From Lentiprolixibacter aurantiacus (GTDB lineage: Bacteria > Bacteroidota > Bacteroidia > Flavobacteriales > Flavobacteriaceae): a stretch of 64,000 bases of DNA. Below are positions 1 to 9,352 of the stretch, one piece after another. The translations under genes and the position numbers were made by a program. Every line of letters begins with the position of its first letter. The stretch's first letter is position 1. The notes beneath the pieces are model-generated. The model worked only from the letters and a program-made list of their open reading frames with translations. It made no database searches and had not been told where the DNA came from. Where the stretch lies: the NCBI RefSeq assembly GCF_026241225.1, contig NZ_JAPFQP010000001.1:558001-622000 (forward strand). Direction: 5' to 3'.

Positions 1-1630
1 CCACTGCCCAGGTTTGCATATTAAAAGAATTAGTATCCGTAATAACGGTTTCGGTTGAAAATACGGTATCACTTCGTGATGAACCAGATACCGGTAAAAA
101 CCCCGCAAAAGAGGCGGAAATCACATCGGTCAATTGCCCAATTTCCTCCAGGAGAGATCCTCTTGTCTCTGAGGGGATACCGGTATTGTTAACCACCAGT
201 ACCTGTTCTTTATTAAATCCTAATTCTGCCTTTTGAATATGATTCAGCTGCCTGTAAATTACTGCAGTACCTACAATGAGGATTATGGAAGTAGTGAACT
301 GAAAGATAACCAGGAAGTTCCTCAGATAATTCTTCTTGTGGCCCGTTCCCAGCTTACCTTTTAATACACTAATGGGTTGGAATGACGACATGAAGAAGGC
401 AGGGTAGATTCCTGCAAAGATTCCGACTATAAAAGGGAACAGCAGTAAGAACACTATAAAATTGGTACTCAAAAGAGCATCCATCACCATTTCCTTACCG
501 GAAATATCATTGAACCATCCCAAGGTCAGTTTTACAAATATCAACCCGATAATGAGGGCGAAAATCGATATGAGTGTGGACTCCGTAAGGAACTGATAAA
601 TCAATGACTTCTTTTCCGAACCCAGCACCTTGCGTATTCCAACTTCTTTGGCCCTCCCAGACGATCTGGCGGTGGTAAGGTTCATGAAATTGATACAGGC
701 CAATATCAATATAAACAACGCCACAGCCGAAAAAATATATACATACTGGATGTTGCCATTGGCGTCCAATTCTACGCCGCGATCAGAACGAAGGTGGATG
801 TCCGTCATTGGGAACAAGCTATAGGCCAAATAGTTGCCCGCCTTTTCAAACTCTTCCATGCTGCTAACCTGCATGAACTGTGCTGCCTGGGGCAAGATAT
901 ATTTGTCTATTACCTCAGGGAAATTCTCATTAAATGCTTTATAGTCTGTTCCCGGACGCAAGACCACATAGGTGTGGAAGTTATGGCTCAGGTAACTGCC
1001 AAACGGATATTGCACATTGTCCATAGAAAAAAAGAAGTCGTACCGAAAATGCGAATTCCTGGGCATGTCCTCCATTACGGCGGTCACTTCGTAAAGTGTT
1101 CGTGTATTGTCATCAGTATCCAGAAACCCGCCAATCGCGTCTTGTGCACTGCCAAAGTAGCGTATAGCCGCTGACTCTGAGATGACTACAGTGTTAGGCT
1201 CATTTAAGGCTGTTTTCTTATTCCCCAAAATAATCTTGAAAGTAAAGACGTCAAACAGAGTCGAATCTGCATGGGTTACCCTGTTTTCTTCTATATATTC
1301 ACTTCCTTTTTTGATAAGCTTTGCCCCTGAAGAAGAATATAGCCTTACGTATTGTTCAACTTCCGGATAATCATTCTTGAGTGTTTCCCCCATAGGATCA
1401 GCACTTACAGCCATAGATAGTTCTGTGCCGCCAAATATGGCGTCAGAATTAATTCGGTAAATTCTATCGGCTTTTTCGTGGTATTTGTCATAGCTCAATT
1501 CATCAGATACAAACATCATAATGACAATAAAACACCCAATCCCCAATGAGAGGCCAATAATATTGATGGCAGTAAACCCTTTGTTTTTCAAAAGGTTCCT
1601 CCATGCTATTTTTATATAATTTTTAAACAT
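1..1630 (-). CDS. ABC transporter permease, MacB/FtsX type (3' end cut by window edge)
   Basis: Integral inner-membrane subunit of an ABC exporter of the MacB/FtsX class. The ATG lies at 1630 and about 543 codons are visible; the gene runs past base 1 without a stop. Seen: a first membrane helix near residues 18-40, a periplasmic MacB-type domain to about residue 285, a helix at about 293-313, the FtsX signature EVGIRKVLG at about residue 328, and further helices near 360, 395-420 and 430-455. Family members of this size usually have two such halves (about 800 residues), so the second half is missing here. It is the last visible gene of a minus-strand operon, 30 bases after the ATPase gene. 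Function as part of an exporter is inferred from family; the substrate is unknown. Confidence 0.93.
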   Translation of the reverse strand, partial: MFKNYIKIAWRNLLKNKGFTAINIIGLSLGIGCFIVIMMFVSDELSYDKYHEKADRIYRINSDAIFGGTELSMAVSADPMGETLKNDYPEVEQYVRLYSSSGAKLIKKGSEYIEENRVTHADSTLFDVFTFKIILGNKKTALNEPNTVVISESAAIRYFGSAQDAIGGFLDTDDNTRTLYEVTAVMEDMPRNSHFRYDFFFSMDNVQYPFGSYLSHNFHTYVVLRPGTDYKAFNENFPEVIDKYILPQAAQFMQVSSMEEFEKAGNYLAYSLFPMTDIHLRSDRGVELDANGNIQYVYIFSAVALFILILACINFMNLTTARSSGRAKEVGIRKVLGSEKKSLIYQFLTESTLISIFALIIGLIFVKLTLGWFNDISGKEMVMDALLSTNFIVFLLLFPFIVGIFAGIYPAFFMSSFQPISVLKGKLGTGHKKNYLRNFLVIFQFTTSIILIVGTAVIYRQLNHIQKAELGFNKEQVLVVNNTGIPSETRGSLLEEIGQLTDVISASFAGFLPVSGSSRSDTVFSTETVITDTNSFNMQTWAV

Positions 1631-1660
1631 GACTTATGCGTTTTCGAATTGATGATTGTA

Positions 1661-2338
1661 TTAGGCTAGTACGTTTTCGGTTACCTTCTGACCGTCCAGC
1701 ATGCGGATGATACGATGGCTGTACTTTGCATCATGTTCGCTGTGGGTAACCATAATAATGGTGGTCCCCCCCTCGTTCAGTTCCGTCAGCAGATCCATTA
1801 CTTCATTACCATTGCTGCTGTCCAGGTTACCTGTAGGCTCATCGGCAAGGATAAGCGTGGGGTTGTTTACCACGGCCCTGGCAACAGCTACCCGTTGCTG
1901 TTGTCCACCCGATAACTGCTGAGGGAAGTGCTTCCTCCTGTGCATGATCTGCATTTTCTCCAGGACTTCCTCAACCCGTTTTTTGCGTTCAGCGGGTTTT
2001 ACGCCAGTGTAGATTAAAGGAAGTTCAACATTTTCGTACACCGTAAGTTCATCGATAAGGTTAAAGCTCTGGAAAACAAAACCAATGTTGTGCTTCCTCA
2101 AATTGGCCCGTTTGCGTTCGTTGTAGTTGGACACCTCGTGTCCTTTGAATTCATAGCTGCCCCCGTCGCAGTCATCCAGCATCCCTATAATGTTTAACAG
2201 GGTAGATTTTCCGCATCCGGAAGGACCCATTATGGCAACAAATTCACCCTCGTTAACAGAGAAGGACAGCTTATTCAGCGCTATAGTACGCACCTCGTCA
2301 GTGCTGTAGTACTTTTCAAGATCTTTGATTGTTATCAT
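1661..2338 (-). CDS. ABC transporter ATP-binding protein (LolD/MacB type)
   Basis: Cytoplasmic ATPase that powers the neighbouring FtsX-type permease. All nucleotide-binding motifs can be read: Walker [10 protein letters not shown] at residues 38-46, Q-loop FVFQ near 87-90, signature LSGGQQQR at 142-149, Walker [10 protein letters not shown] at 162-170, and the switch histidine in MVTHS near 199. At 225 residues it is the normal length for a stand-alone LolD/MacB-type ATPase. It lies between the adaptor gene (30 bases upstream) and the permease gene (30 bases downstream), so the three are very likely co-transcribed. Lipoprotein, peptide or drug export are all possible in this family; the sequence does not decide. 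Confidence 0.95.
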   Translation of the reverse strand: MITIKDLEKYYSTDEVRTIALNKLSFSVNEGEFVAIMGPSGCGKSTLLNIIGMLDDCDGGSYEFKGHEVSNYNERKRANLRKHNIGFVFQSFNLIDELTVYENVELPLIYTGVKPAERKKRVEEVLEKMQIMHRRKHFPQQLSGGQQQRVAVARAVVNNPTLILADEPTGNLDSSNGNEVMDLLTELNEGGTTIIMVTHSEHDAKYSHRIIRMLDGQKVTENVLA

Positions 2339-2368
2339 TTTTTGATTGTTTTAGTTTTTGATTTGTGA

Positions 2369-3622
2369 TTAATCTTTAAGTATGAGTTCCTGAACGTCGC
2401 CATAATTGCTATAGCTTGATGTTATGACCTTGTCTCCGGGATTCAACCCATTCATTACCTCATAGTATTCTGTATTTTGACTTCCCAGGGAAATATCTAC
2501 CCGGTAGGCGTGGGTTCCGTCTTCACTCAGTTTAAAGATCCAGTTACCCCCTGTTCCCTGGAAAAAGCCCCCTTTTGATACCAGTAATGCTTCCTTCTCC
2601 TCGCTCAATGCAAGTCGAATCTGTAGGGTCTGGCCGCGCCGGATTCCTTCCGGAACCTCACCTTCAAACTCCATATCTACCTGGAAACGTCCATTGGTTA
2701 CCTGGGTATAGACTTTTTTGATTACAAGGGTATAGGGCTGGTTATTAAAGGTGAATGACCCCCGCTGACCTGAATATATCCGGGCTATGTAGTGCTCATC
2801 TATATCTACGCGCACCTTAAAACCGCTGAGCACATCGATTTGACCCAGGCGTTCTCCTTTTATTTTGGATTGTCCGATTTCAGCGTCCAGAGAAGTCAAC
2901 TGGCCGTCGACAGGGGCTCTTACAACAAGGTCAGCCACTTTTCTACGCATCAATTCCAGAGCGTTCCGGGTCCGCGCATACGAGCTGTTCATCTGTTCTT
3001 GTTCCTGTCTGCTTGAGATGGAATCCTGCTTCAGGATTTCCTCGGCCAATTGCATCCTCTGTTTCTGGTAGTTGTATTCGTTTTCTGATCTTATGAGTTC
3101 TTGTCGGCCAATCGCGTCCTTTTCATAAAGTTTTCTGTTCAGGTCGAGTAAACGCTTAGCTTCTATAAGTCCATTTTCCACATCCGTATACTGGTTAAGC
3201 CTGTTTATTGTATTCTGACTGGCGGCATTTTGTGAAATCTGCATTTGGGTCAGCAGATTATAAACTGAGGTTTCCTGATTAACAAGACTTAGTTCCAGGT
3301 CCGTATTGGATAACCTCAAAATGGGATCACCCTGCTTCATGATCGCTCCGTCCTCCACAAACTTTTCTTCAACACGCCCTCCTTCGATGGCATCCAGATA
3401 AATGGTGGTTATTGGCATTACAACCCCGGTAACCGGTATGTTCTCCTGGAAAACACCCTGTTTTACAGTGCTGATGCTTAAACGTTCCCTTTCAACATTG
3501 AGTTTAGAATTTCCAGTGGTCGACATTACTATAAGAACCAACAGAATAACTGCCAGGATTCCTCCTCCTATCATTAAGATCCTGGATTTTGGGAATTTCT
3601 TTTTCTCGAGTGGAATGTCCAT
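2369..3622 (-). CDS. HlyD-family periplasmic adaptor (MacA-like efflux adaptor)
   Basis: Periplasmic adaptor expected to link the inner-membrane ABC subunits to an outer-membrane channel. Residues 1-14 are charged, 15-35 form one membrane anchor, then follow a biotinyl-lipoyl-like half (about 65-110), a long helical hairpin rich in Q, E, L and R (about 115-235), the second lipoyl half with RAPVDGQL, and beta-barrel domains to residue 417. First gene of the minus-strand export operon and divergent from the two-component system at 3824. A sigma-54-like -24 element lies about 35 bases ahead of its ATG, which suggests control by the divergent regulator. Family assignment is firm; the transported substrate is unknown. 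Confidence 0.92.
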   Translation of the reverse strand: MDIPLEKKKFPKSRILMIGGGILAVILLVLIVMSTTGNSKLNVERERLSISTVKQGVFQENIPVTGVVMPITTIYLDAIEGGRVEEKFVEDGAIMKQGDPILRLSNTDLELSLVNQETSVYNLLTQMQISQNAASQNTINRLNQYTDVENGLIEAKRLLDLNRKLYEKDAIGRQELIRSENEYNYQKQRMQLAEEILKQDSISSRQEQEQMNSSYARTRNALELMRRKVADLVVRAPVDGQLTSLDAEIGQSKIKGERLGQIDVLSGFKVRVDIDEHYIARIYSGQRGSFTFNNQPYTLVIKKVYTQVTNGRFQVDMEFEGEVPEGIRRGQTLQIRLALSEEKEALLVSKGGFFQGTGGNWIFKLSEDGTHAYRVDISLGSQNTEYYEVMNGLNPGDKVITSSYSNYGDVQELILKD

Positions 3623-3647
3623 TAAATACCAATTTTATCTGTGTACT

Positions 3648-3664
3648 TAAAAAGACCGTGCCAA
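3648..3664 (-). promoter_or_regulatory. candidate sigma-54 promoter for the export operon
   Basis: Reading the minus strand from 3664 to 3648 gives TTGGCACGGTCTTTTTA. The -24 half (TTGGCACG) is perfect, but the -12 half has TT where the consensus has GC. It is placed 26 bases ahead of the HlyD gene start. The divergent gene encodes a GAFTGA-containing sigma-54 activator, which makes the site plausible. The weak -12 half keeps this tentative. Confidence 0.42.
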
Positions 3665-3726
3665 ACACTTAACTAATTGATTATGTGGTATTTGCAAATT
3701 AATGGGTTTTCAAACTGTTTGGTATT

Positions 3727-3755
3727 GATACACACAGTGTCCGGAAACGATACAC
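3727..3755. promoter_or_regulatory. direct repeat GATACAC, candidate activator-binding site
   Basis: GATACAC occurs at 3727-3733 and again at 3749-3755, exactly 22 bases apart (two helical turns), with a small palindrome ACACAGTGT at 3732-3740 between them. The pair lies 63-100 bases upstream of the candidate -24/-12 element of the export operon, the usual distance for an enhancer-binding protein site. Role inferred from position only. Confidence 0.35.
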
Positions 3756-3811
3756 TTTTTCCTTAGATCAAATTAGTGGTGCAGATTAATCTGAAAAGGG
3801 CCTGAAAACCT

Positions 3812-3819
3812 TATTTTTG
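3812..3819 (+). promoter_or_regulatory. Bacteroidota -7 promoter motif TATTTTTG ahead of the response regulator
   Basis: TATTTTTG fits the Bacteroidota -7 consensus TAnnTTTG. It ends only four bases before the ATG at 3824, so transcription could begin at or next to the start codon. No good TTTG -33 box was found at the expected distance. Confidence 0.35.
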
Positions 3820-3823
3820 GGTA

Positions 3824-5170
3824 ATGCAGTTAAAGGATGCCAAAATATTGATCATTGACGATGATGAGGATGTACTCACCGCTCTACGGCTTTTGTTGAA
3901 GTCACAGGTTAAGCAGGTGACGGCAAATAAAAACCCCAATAACATCAGCAACCTGCTTGCAAAGGAAAAGTTTGATGTGGTTATCCTGGACATGAACTTC
4001 AATAGTGTTGTGAATACCGGAAACGAAGGAATTTTCTGGCTTAAAAAAATTAAGGAGCTGGATCCCAAAATGTTTGTTATCCTGATTACGGCTTATGGGG
4101 ACATTGACCTGGCTATACGATCACTCAAAGAAGGAGCGTCGGATTTTCTGGTAAAGCCATGGAAAAACGAAAAACTGCTCGAAACCATAAGGGCATTGGT
4201 TTCAAGAAAAAAAGGAATCAAAAATGCCACAAGGCTTACTTTCAGGAAAGGGATCAAAATTGTGGGTGAGAGTGAGGTCATGCAGGATGTCTTTACCAAG
4301 ATCTCTAAGGTGGCACCCACGGATGCCAATATCCTCATACTGGGGGAAAACGGTACGGGAAAGGACCTCATCGCCCAGGCCATTCATGAAAATTCTTCAA
4401 GGAAAGACAGGCCGTTTATCAAGGTGGATGTGGGATCACTCACAACCTCATTGTTTGAAAGTGAGCTTTTCGGATATAAAAAAGGTGCATTTACCGGGGC
4501 TGCTGAAGATCGCATGGGCAGGTTTGAAGCCGCTAATGGAGGCACCCTGTTCCTGGATGAAATTGGCAATATTACCCTTGGGCAACAGGTACGTTTATTA
4601 AGTGTTTTGCAAAACAGACAGCTGACCCCGCTGGGGTCTAATGAGGTAATTGACCTGGATATAAGGCTTATTTGTGCCACCAACCTCAGCCTAACAGATT
4701 TGGGAGATGAGCAAAAGTTCAGGAAAGACCTTATCTATCGTATCAATACGGTGGATATCATTGTGCCCCCGCTTCGCGACAGGGGAACAGACATCACTTT
4801 ACTCAGTCACCATTTTATAGACATGTATGCTGAAAAGTATTTTAAGGAGCCCTTTACCCTTGGGGAAGGTTTCATTAAAAAACTGAAAGGGCACCCCTTC
4901 CCGGGAAATGTAAGGGAGCTTCAGTATGTGCTCGAAAGAGCTGTTATTATGGCCGAAGGAAGGGTTCTCAAGGCAAATGACCTGGTTTTTTCCCCAATCG
5001 AAAGAAAGACAGAGCAATCTCAGAACAGAACCGTAAATCTGGAAGCCCTGGAAAAGGAAACTATTTTACAGGTAATAGAAAAGAACGAAGGCAATATTTC
5101 AAAGTCGGCCAAAGAATTAGGTATCACGCGTACAGCCTTATACCGCAGGCTTCACAAATATGATTTATAG
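3824..5170 (+). CDS. sigma-54-dependent response regulator (NtrC family)
   Basis: Cytoplasmic transcription activator that uses ATP to open sigma-54 promoters. Receiver domain at residues 5-125 with acidic pocket D12/D13, phospho-acceptor D56, T89 and K111. AAA+ domain from about 147 with Walker A GENGTGKD (174-181), the sigma-54 contact loop GAFTGA (221-226) and Walker B TLFLDEIG (241-248). A Fis-type helix-turn-helix closes the protein (about 420-447). All key residues are present, so it should be a working activator. It overlaps the histidine kinase gene by 11 bases and is divergent from the HlyD/ABC operon. This arrangement is common in Bacteroidota and suggests that operon is the target. 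Confidence 0.96.
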   Translation: MQLKDAKILIIDDDEDVLTALRLLLKSQVKQVTANKNPNNISNLLAKEKFDVVILDMNFNSVVNTGNEGIFWLKKIKELDPKMFVILITAYGDIDLAIRSLKEGASDFLVKPWKNEKLLETIRALVSRKKGIKNATRLTFRKGIKIVGESEVMQDVFTKISKVAPTDANILILGENGTGKDLIAQAIHENSSRKDRPFIKVDVGSLTTSLFESELFGYKKGAFTGAAEDRMGRFEAANGGTLFLDEIGNITLGQQVRLLSVLQNRQLTPLGSNEVIDLDIRLICATNLSLTDLGDEQKFRKDLIYRINTVDIIVPPLRDRGTDITLLSHHFIDMYAEKYFKEPFTLGEGFIKKLKGHPFPGNVRELQYVLERAVIMAEGRVLKANDLVFSPIERKTEQSQNRTVNLEALEKETILQVIEKNEGNISKSAKELGITRTALYRRLHKYDL

Positions 5171-6500
5171 ATCCTTTTTCTTCTTTCTCGCATTAAGGGT
5201 GCTGTTGCTGTTGGGTACAGTAACCGCAGTGGCTTATGGGATCATAAATGACAACTACTTTATTATTCTGGGCGGCCTGCTACTGACCGTGATTTCGGTG
5301 GTAAGCATGTATCGGTTCGTAGCTAAACGTTTTGTTGAAATAGACGACTTTTTTGAAGCGGTTAAATATCGCGATTTCTCCAGGTGGTTCAGTGAAGATC
5401 GGGGCTCAGATGATATCAGGAAGCTGCATAAAGGCTTTAACCTGGTTAATAACACCTTCCGGGATATCAATAACGAACGTCAGGCGCAATTTCTTTACCT
5501 GCAAAAAATACTGGAGATCGTCAATGTTGGGATTGTTGCTTACAACCTGGAAAGCGGTGAAGTATTATGGCTAAATGATTCCCTTTTGAGTACCCTTGAT
5601 TTGCCGTCCTTCAAAAATGTCAGTTTCGTTGAGAAAAGGCGCCCTATTATATTCGAGAAGTTATTTGAAACCTACCATTCCACGAATAATTCCCTCAAGC
5701 TCGACTTGCATGATGAGCAATTAAAAGTGCTGGTATCCGGCACTATTTTCCAGGTAGATGAAACCGCTTTTAAGCTTATTGCCGTCCAGAATATAGAGAA
5801 AACTTTAAACCAAAACGAGGCTGATGCCTGGAAAAAACTCCTGAGTGTCATGACTCACGAAATCATGAATAGCATTGCCCCAATCTCATCTTTGTCTGAA
5901 ACCTTGCATAAACAGGTTGAAAATGAAATTAAGGATCCCGGGGGCTACAAGTTAGACCTGGAAGATCTTGATTCAGGGATTTTAAGCATAAGGAAACGGA
6001 GTGAAGGGCTGATGAAGTTTGCGAAAACATACAGGACGTTAAATAAAGTCAGTCAGATCAACAGATCGAGGATACTGATAAACGATCTGTTTGAAAACAT
6101 TCAGCGGTTACTGCTGCCTTCACTGCAGCAAAAGGATATTGTAATTGAGTTTAAAAATACCAATCCCCGCTTAGAGGTTAATATTGATGTACACCTGATC
6201 GAGCAGGTGCTCATCAACTTAATCGTTAATGCCCGCCACGCCTGTGAAGGCAGGGAAGAGCCGAAGATTGTTGTCTCAGCCGAAAAATTCAGAGATGGGA
6301 TCCAGATAAAGGTAACAGACAATGGGGTGGGTATACCCGAGGAAATCCTGGAGACTATTTTTGTGCCCTTTTTCAGTACCAAAAAGACCGGTAGTGGTAT
6401 TGGGCTAAGCTTGTCTAAACAGATCATGATGCTTCATAACGGAAGGATACAGGTCCATAGCAAGGAAGGCCGGGGAACGGTAATGAGTTTAATTTTTTAG
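5160..6500 (+). CDS. membrane sensor histidine kinase
   Basis: Sensor partner of the response regulator just upstream. Two membrane helices at about 8-27 and 33-53 with almost no periplasmic loop suggest it senses membrane or cytoplasmic signals. A PAS-like region follows (about 112-215), then the phospho-accepting H233 in [12 protein letters not shown]-box NLIVNA at 353-358, G1 DNGVGIP at 387-393 and G2 GSGIGLS at 411-417. Length 446 is normal. Its ATG at 5160 lies inside the last codons of the regulator gene, so the two are translationally coupled. The signal is not known; envelope stress or the substrate of the divergent exporter are reasonable guesses. Confidence 0.95.
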   Translation: MIYRSFFFFLALRVLLLLGTVTAVAYGIINDNYFIILGGLLLTVISVVSMYRFVAKRFVEIDDFFEAVKYRDFSRWFSEDRGSDDIRKLHKGFNLVNNTFRDINNERQAQFLYLQKILEIVNVGIVAYNLESGEVLWLNDSLLSTLDLPSFKNVSFVEKRRPIIFEKLFETYHSTNNSLKLDLHDEQLKVLVSGTIFQVDETAFKLIAVQNIEKTLNQNEADAWKKLLSVMTHEIMNSIAPISSLSETLHKQVENEIKDPGGYKLDLEDLDSGILSIRKRSEGLMKFAKTYRTLNKVSQINRSRILINDLFENIQRLLLPSLQQKDIVIEFKNTNPRLEVNIDVHLIEQVLINLIVNARHACEGREEPKIVVSAEKFRDGIQIKVTDNGVGIPEEILETIFVPFFSTKKTGSGIGLSLSKQIMMLHNGRIQVHSKEGRGTVMSLIF

Positions 6501-6523
6501 ATACTGTTGGTCTGTGCTCTGGT

Positions 6524-7930
6524 CTATTCCTCCTGGCTTTGCTCGAATACAGATTTGGCTTCGGGCACTTTCTCAAATGTAAAACCAGCGATTATTTCTT
6601 TATCTGCATAGTTTTGAGACAGGCTTGATATTTCATCCTCAGACACCTTTGTATTCCGGATATAGACCCTGGCTATTCCAGATTCTGAAAGCAGTTTCCC
6701 CAATGCTTCCGCATCGATTTCAGTATCGTTCAAATTAACAGCTTCCAAATGCAATTGTTCCATGAGGTAGGCTGCTGAATGCCCGGTGAGGGGGTTTTTA
6801 CTGAGGTCTGCCCGGGTAAGGTGAGGGATGGGGCTAAGCCCTTCAAGCATCTCATCCGAAAGTTTACATCCCGAAAGCTTAAGGAAGGTTATGTTTTTTG
6901 AAACCTGGTTAAGCAGTTGAATTTCCCGCTCCCCTATGGAATCACCCCCGTATTCCACATCCAGCAAAAAATTGTTCTCTCCAAGATAATTAGCCCTGAA
7001 ACCCCCATTGCGAAGCTCCTTCAGAATCCCTTCGCTCAGGCTGTCTGCCTTAACCTTCTCGTAATAAGGCCTGGGACTGTAATCCAGGCCATAGTCCCGA
7101 ATTAAAAGGGCAATCAATTCCCCGGAAATAGCATCCGATTTGAATATAGCCAGGCTGTCTGCTCCTTCTGCTATCCAATGCTTCAAGATCTGAATATTGG
7201 TATAGCCTATACTATTCCCCCTTGGAGGCATGGCAAGATCATCTTCCGCCGGCAAACTGATCCTCCTGAATAATTCGCTCTTTTCCGGGTTTCCGGCCAC
7301 AACAGGTTTCCCGTGTTCTGCATCCTTAAAGAGGTCTCTATAAGATTCCAGCTTTAGTCCTCCCCTGCTTTGTTCAGAATTATGGCAGGCCACGCATTTA
7401 TCCTGTAATACCGGTTTAAGAATGTCCTGGAAGATGAGGACGGAGTCCGGGTTCACCTCACTATTTTCCAGCAATCCCATCTGGCTTCCCCTGAGGATGC
7501 CAGGCCCGTATTCCACCAGGTAGTCCGGTCCGTGGGTCAGGTTGCCTCCCAGGTGGCCGGTGGCGGCAATTAATATTACTACAATAGTAGACCCCAGTAG
7601 TTTCAGGGTGTCTCTGGCAGCAGGAACTTTGATCTGGTAAAAGATCAGGATGAGCATCACTACCAATGTCAGGATGCCCAGCAGTTTATGATCGTCCAGG
7701 GCACTAAGGGGGTAATCATCGCTGAAAGAAAGCAGCCATCCGCTCAGGGCTGCGGCTATGCCAGCTAACAGACCCACGGTATAGGTCAGGATAATGATTT
7801 TTCTGGAAGAGATAATGCTGCGATACCCAAATTTTAACAGCAGCTCAAAAATATACCCCAGAATAAAGAATCCGATGGGTAAATGGACCAGGAGGGGATG
7901 AAATCGGCCTAAAAAAAGATCCCACTCCAT
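6524..7930 (-). CDS. DUF2231-like membrane domain fused to PSCyt1 cytochrome and leucine-rich repeats
   Basis: About 468 residues. The N-terminal 130 residues hold four membrane helices of DUF2231 type (HPLLVHLPIGFF near 11-22). A Planctomycete-type cytochrome domain follows, with the heme site CVACH at residues 179-183 and the downstream MPPRG segment. The C-terminal part (about 320-440) reads as irregular leucine-rich repeats (ITFLKLSGCKLSDEML). The start is taken as the ATG at 7930, which forms TGATG with the stop of the DUF1501 gene, a coupling signal; a TTG at 7933 is the alternative. Third gene of the minus-strand trio. A redox or electron-transfer role at the membrane is inferred; no substrate is evident. 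Confidence 0.88.
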   Translation of the reverse strand: MEWDLFLGRFHPLLVHLPIGFFILGYIFELLLKFGYRSIISSRKIIILTYTVGLLAGIAAALSGWLLSFSDDYPLSALDDHKLLGILTLVVMLILIFYQIKVPAARDTLKLLGSTIVVILIAATGHLGGNLTHGPDYLVEYGPGILRGSQMGLLENSEVNPDSVLIFQDILKPVLQDKCVACHNSEQSRGGLKLESYRDLFKDAEHGKPVVAGNPEKSELFRRISLPAEDDLAMPPRGNSIGYTNIQILKHWIAEGADSLAIFKSDAISGELIALLIRDYGLDYSPRPYYEKVKADSLSEGILKELRNGGFRANYLGENNFLLDVEYGGDSIGEREIQLLNQVSKNITFLKLSGCKLSDEMLEGLSPIPHLTRADLSKNPLTGHSAAYLMEQLHLEAVNLNDTEIDAEALGKLLSESGIARVYIRNTKVSEDEISSLSQNYADKEIIAGFTFEKVPEAKSVFEQSQEE

Positions 7931-9351
7931 CAACTGAGAATGTCTTTAACTACATCCCCGTGCACATCTGTAAGCCGGAAACGGCGCCCCTGGTATTTAT
8001 AATTAAGCCTTTCATGGTCCAGTCCGAGGAGGTGTAAAATAGTGGCGTTTAAGTCGTGAACATGCACCTTGTTTTCTGTGATATGGTAGCCAAAATCATC
8101 AGTTGCGCCATAGGTGAGCCCTTTTTTAACCCCGGCGCCGGCCATAAGCATGGTATAGGCATCGGGATGGTGATCCCTTCCGAAATTGTCCTTGGTAAGC
8201 TGTCCCTGGGAGAAGCTTGTCCTGCCAAATTCTCCACCCCAGATAACCAGGGTGTCTTCCAGCAATCCGCGCTGTTTAAGATCCATGATCAAAGCTGCTG
8301 AGGCCTGATCTACCTCTTTGCACCTTTTCGGGATAGCCTTGGGCAAATTGCTATGGTGGTCCCAATTCCCATGGTACAGCTGCACAAAACGTACCCCCCG
8401 TTCTGCAAGCCTTCTGGCCAAAAGGCAATTACTGGCAAAGGTTCCAGGTTTTTTGCTGTCCTCTCCGTAGAGTTCGTAAATGTGTTCGGGTTCCCCGTCT
8501 GTGTTCATCACTTCCGGCACGGATGTTTGCATGCGAAATGCCATTTCGTATTGCGACATCTTGGCCTTGATAGCCGGATCTTCCCATTCGTTATAATTCT
8601 TTTGCTGTAGTTTTTGAAGATAATCCAATTGTTCCCTGCGAGTCTCCCCGGTCACACCAGGGGGATTATTTAAAAATAATACTGCATCCTTGCCGCTTCT
8701 GAACTGCACGCCCTGGTGCTCAGCAGGTAAAAATCCGCTCGACAGCAACCTTGTGCTGCCCCCTTCATTCCCCTTGGTCATGAGGGCAATATAGGTAGGC
8801 AGATTCTCATTCTCGGAGCCAAGCCCATAACTGATCCATGAGCCCATGGTGGGCCTTCCTGGAATCTCAGAACCCGTATGTGTAAACATCTGTGCGGGTT
8901 CGTGCTGTACGGATTCAGTATACATGGAGTTAATCATACAAAGCTCATCTGCGATCTGGGCCATATGTGGCAGGAGGTCGCTCATCCACATGCCGCTTTC
9001 ACCTCGCTGACTGAAATTATAAAGTGGCCTTACAATGGGTTTGGTAGCCTGGGCAGCTACTGTAGCCGTTACCCTTCCCCCCATCACACTATCAGGCAAC
9101 TCAACTCCGTGCATTTTCGTCAGGACCGGCTTGTAATCAAACAGGTCCAGCTGAGAGGGGGCGCCAATCATGTTCAGGAAAATCACCCTTTTGGCCCTGG
9201 GGGCAAAATGGGGGCCCCTCATACGACCAAGAGTGGATCCGTATAAGTTCATGGGATTCACCAGGGATGCCAGGGATATCGCCCCTAGCCCCAGGGTAGA
9301 CTTCCCCAGAAAGTCCCTCCGGCTTAACGGTTTATGGTGGTGATCTTTCAT
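7930..9351 (-). CDS. DUF1501 protein with Tat signal (sulfatase/alkaline-phosphatase-like fold)
   Basis: Exported protein of the DUF1501 family, distantly related to sulfatases and alkaline phosphatases. The Tat signal is clear: SRRDFLGK followed by a hydrophobic stretch GLGAISLASLV. Conserved blocks include LFDYKP, MHTG-type HTGSE, GFLPAEHQG, WGGEFGR and GRDHHP. The ATG at 9351 is preferred because it follows the upstream stop by one base and puts the twin arginines at the usual distance; an in-frame start at 9378 would overlap the upstream gene. Middle gene of the cytochrome trio. In Planctomycetes and Bacteroidota DUF1501 genes regularly pair with DUF1549/DUF1553 genes, but the biochemical role is not established. 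Confidence 0.93.
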   Translation of the reverse strand: MKDHHHKPLSRRDFLGKSTLGLGAISLASLVNPMNLYGSTLGRMRGPHFAPRAKRVIFLNMIGAPSQLDLFDYKPVLTKMHGVELPDSVMGGRVTATVAAQATKPIVRPLYNFSQRGESGMWMSDLLPHMAQIADELCMINSMYTESVQHEPAQMFTHTGSEIPGRPTMGSWISYGLGSENENLPTYIALMTKGNEGGSTRLLSSGFLPAEHQGVQFRSGKDAVLFLNNPPGVTGETRREQLDYLQKLQQKNYNEWEDPAIKAKMSQYEMAFRMQTSVPEVMNTDGEPEHIYELYGEDSKKPGTFASNCLLARRLAERGVRFVQLYHGNWDHHSNLPKAIPKRCKEVDQASAALIMDLKQRGLLEDTLVIWGGEFGRTSFSQGQLTKDNFGRDHHPDAYTMLMAGAGVKKGLTYGATDDFGYHITENKVHVHDLNATILHLLGLDHERLNYKYQGRRFRLTDVHGDVVKDILS

Positions 9352-9352
9352 G

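Noticed and set aside
630-1370. Plus-strand open frames inside the permease gene
   Set aside because: They are antisense to a permease whose membrane helices and FtsX signature read continuously on the minus strand.
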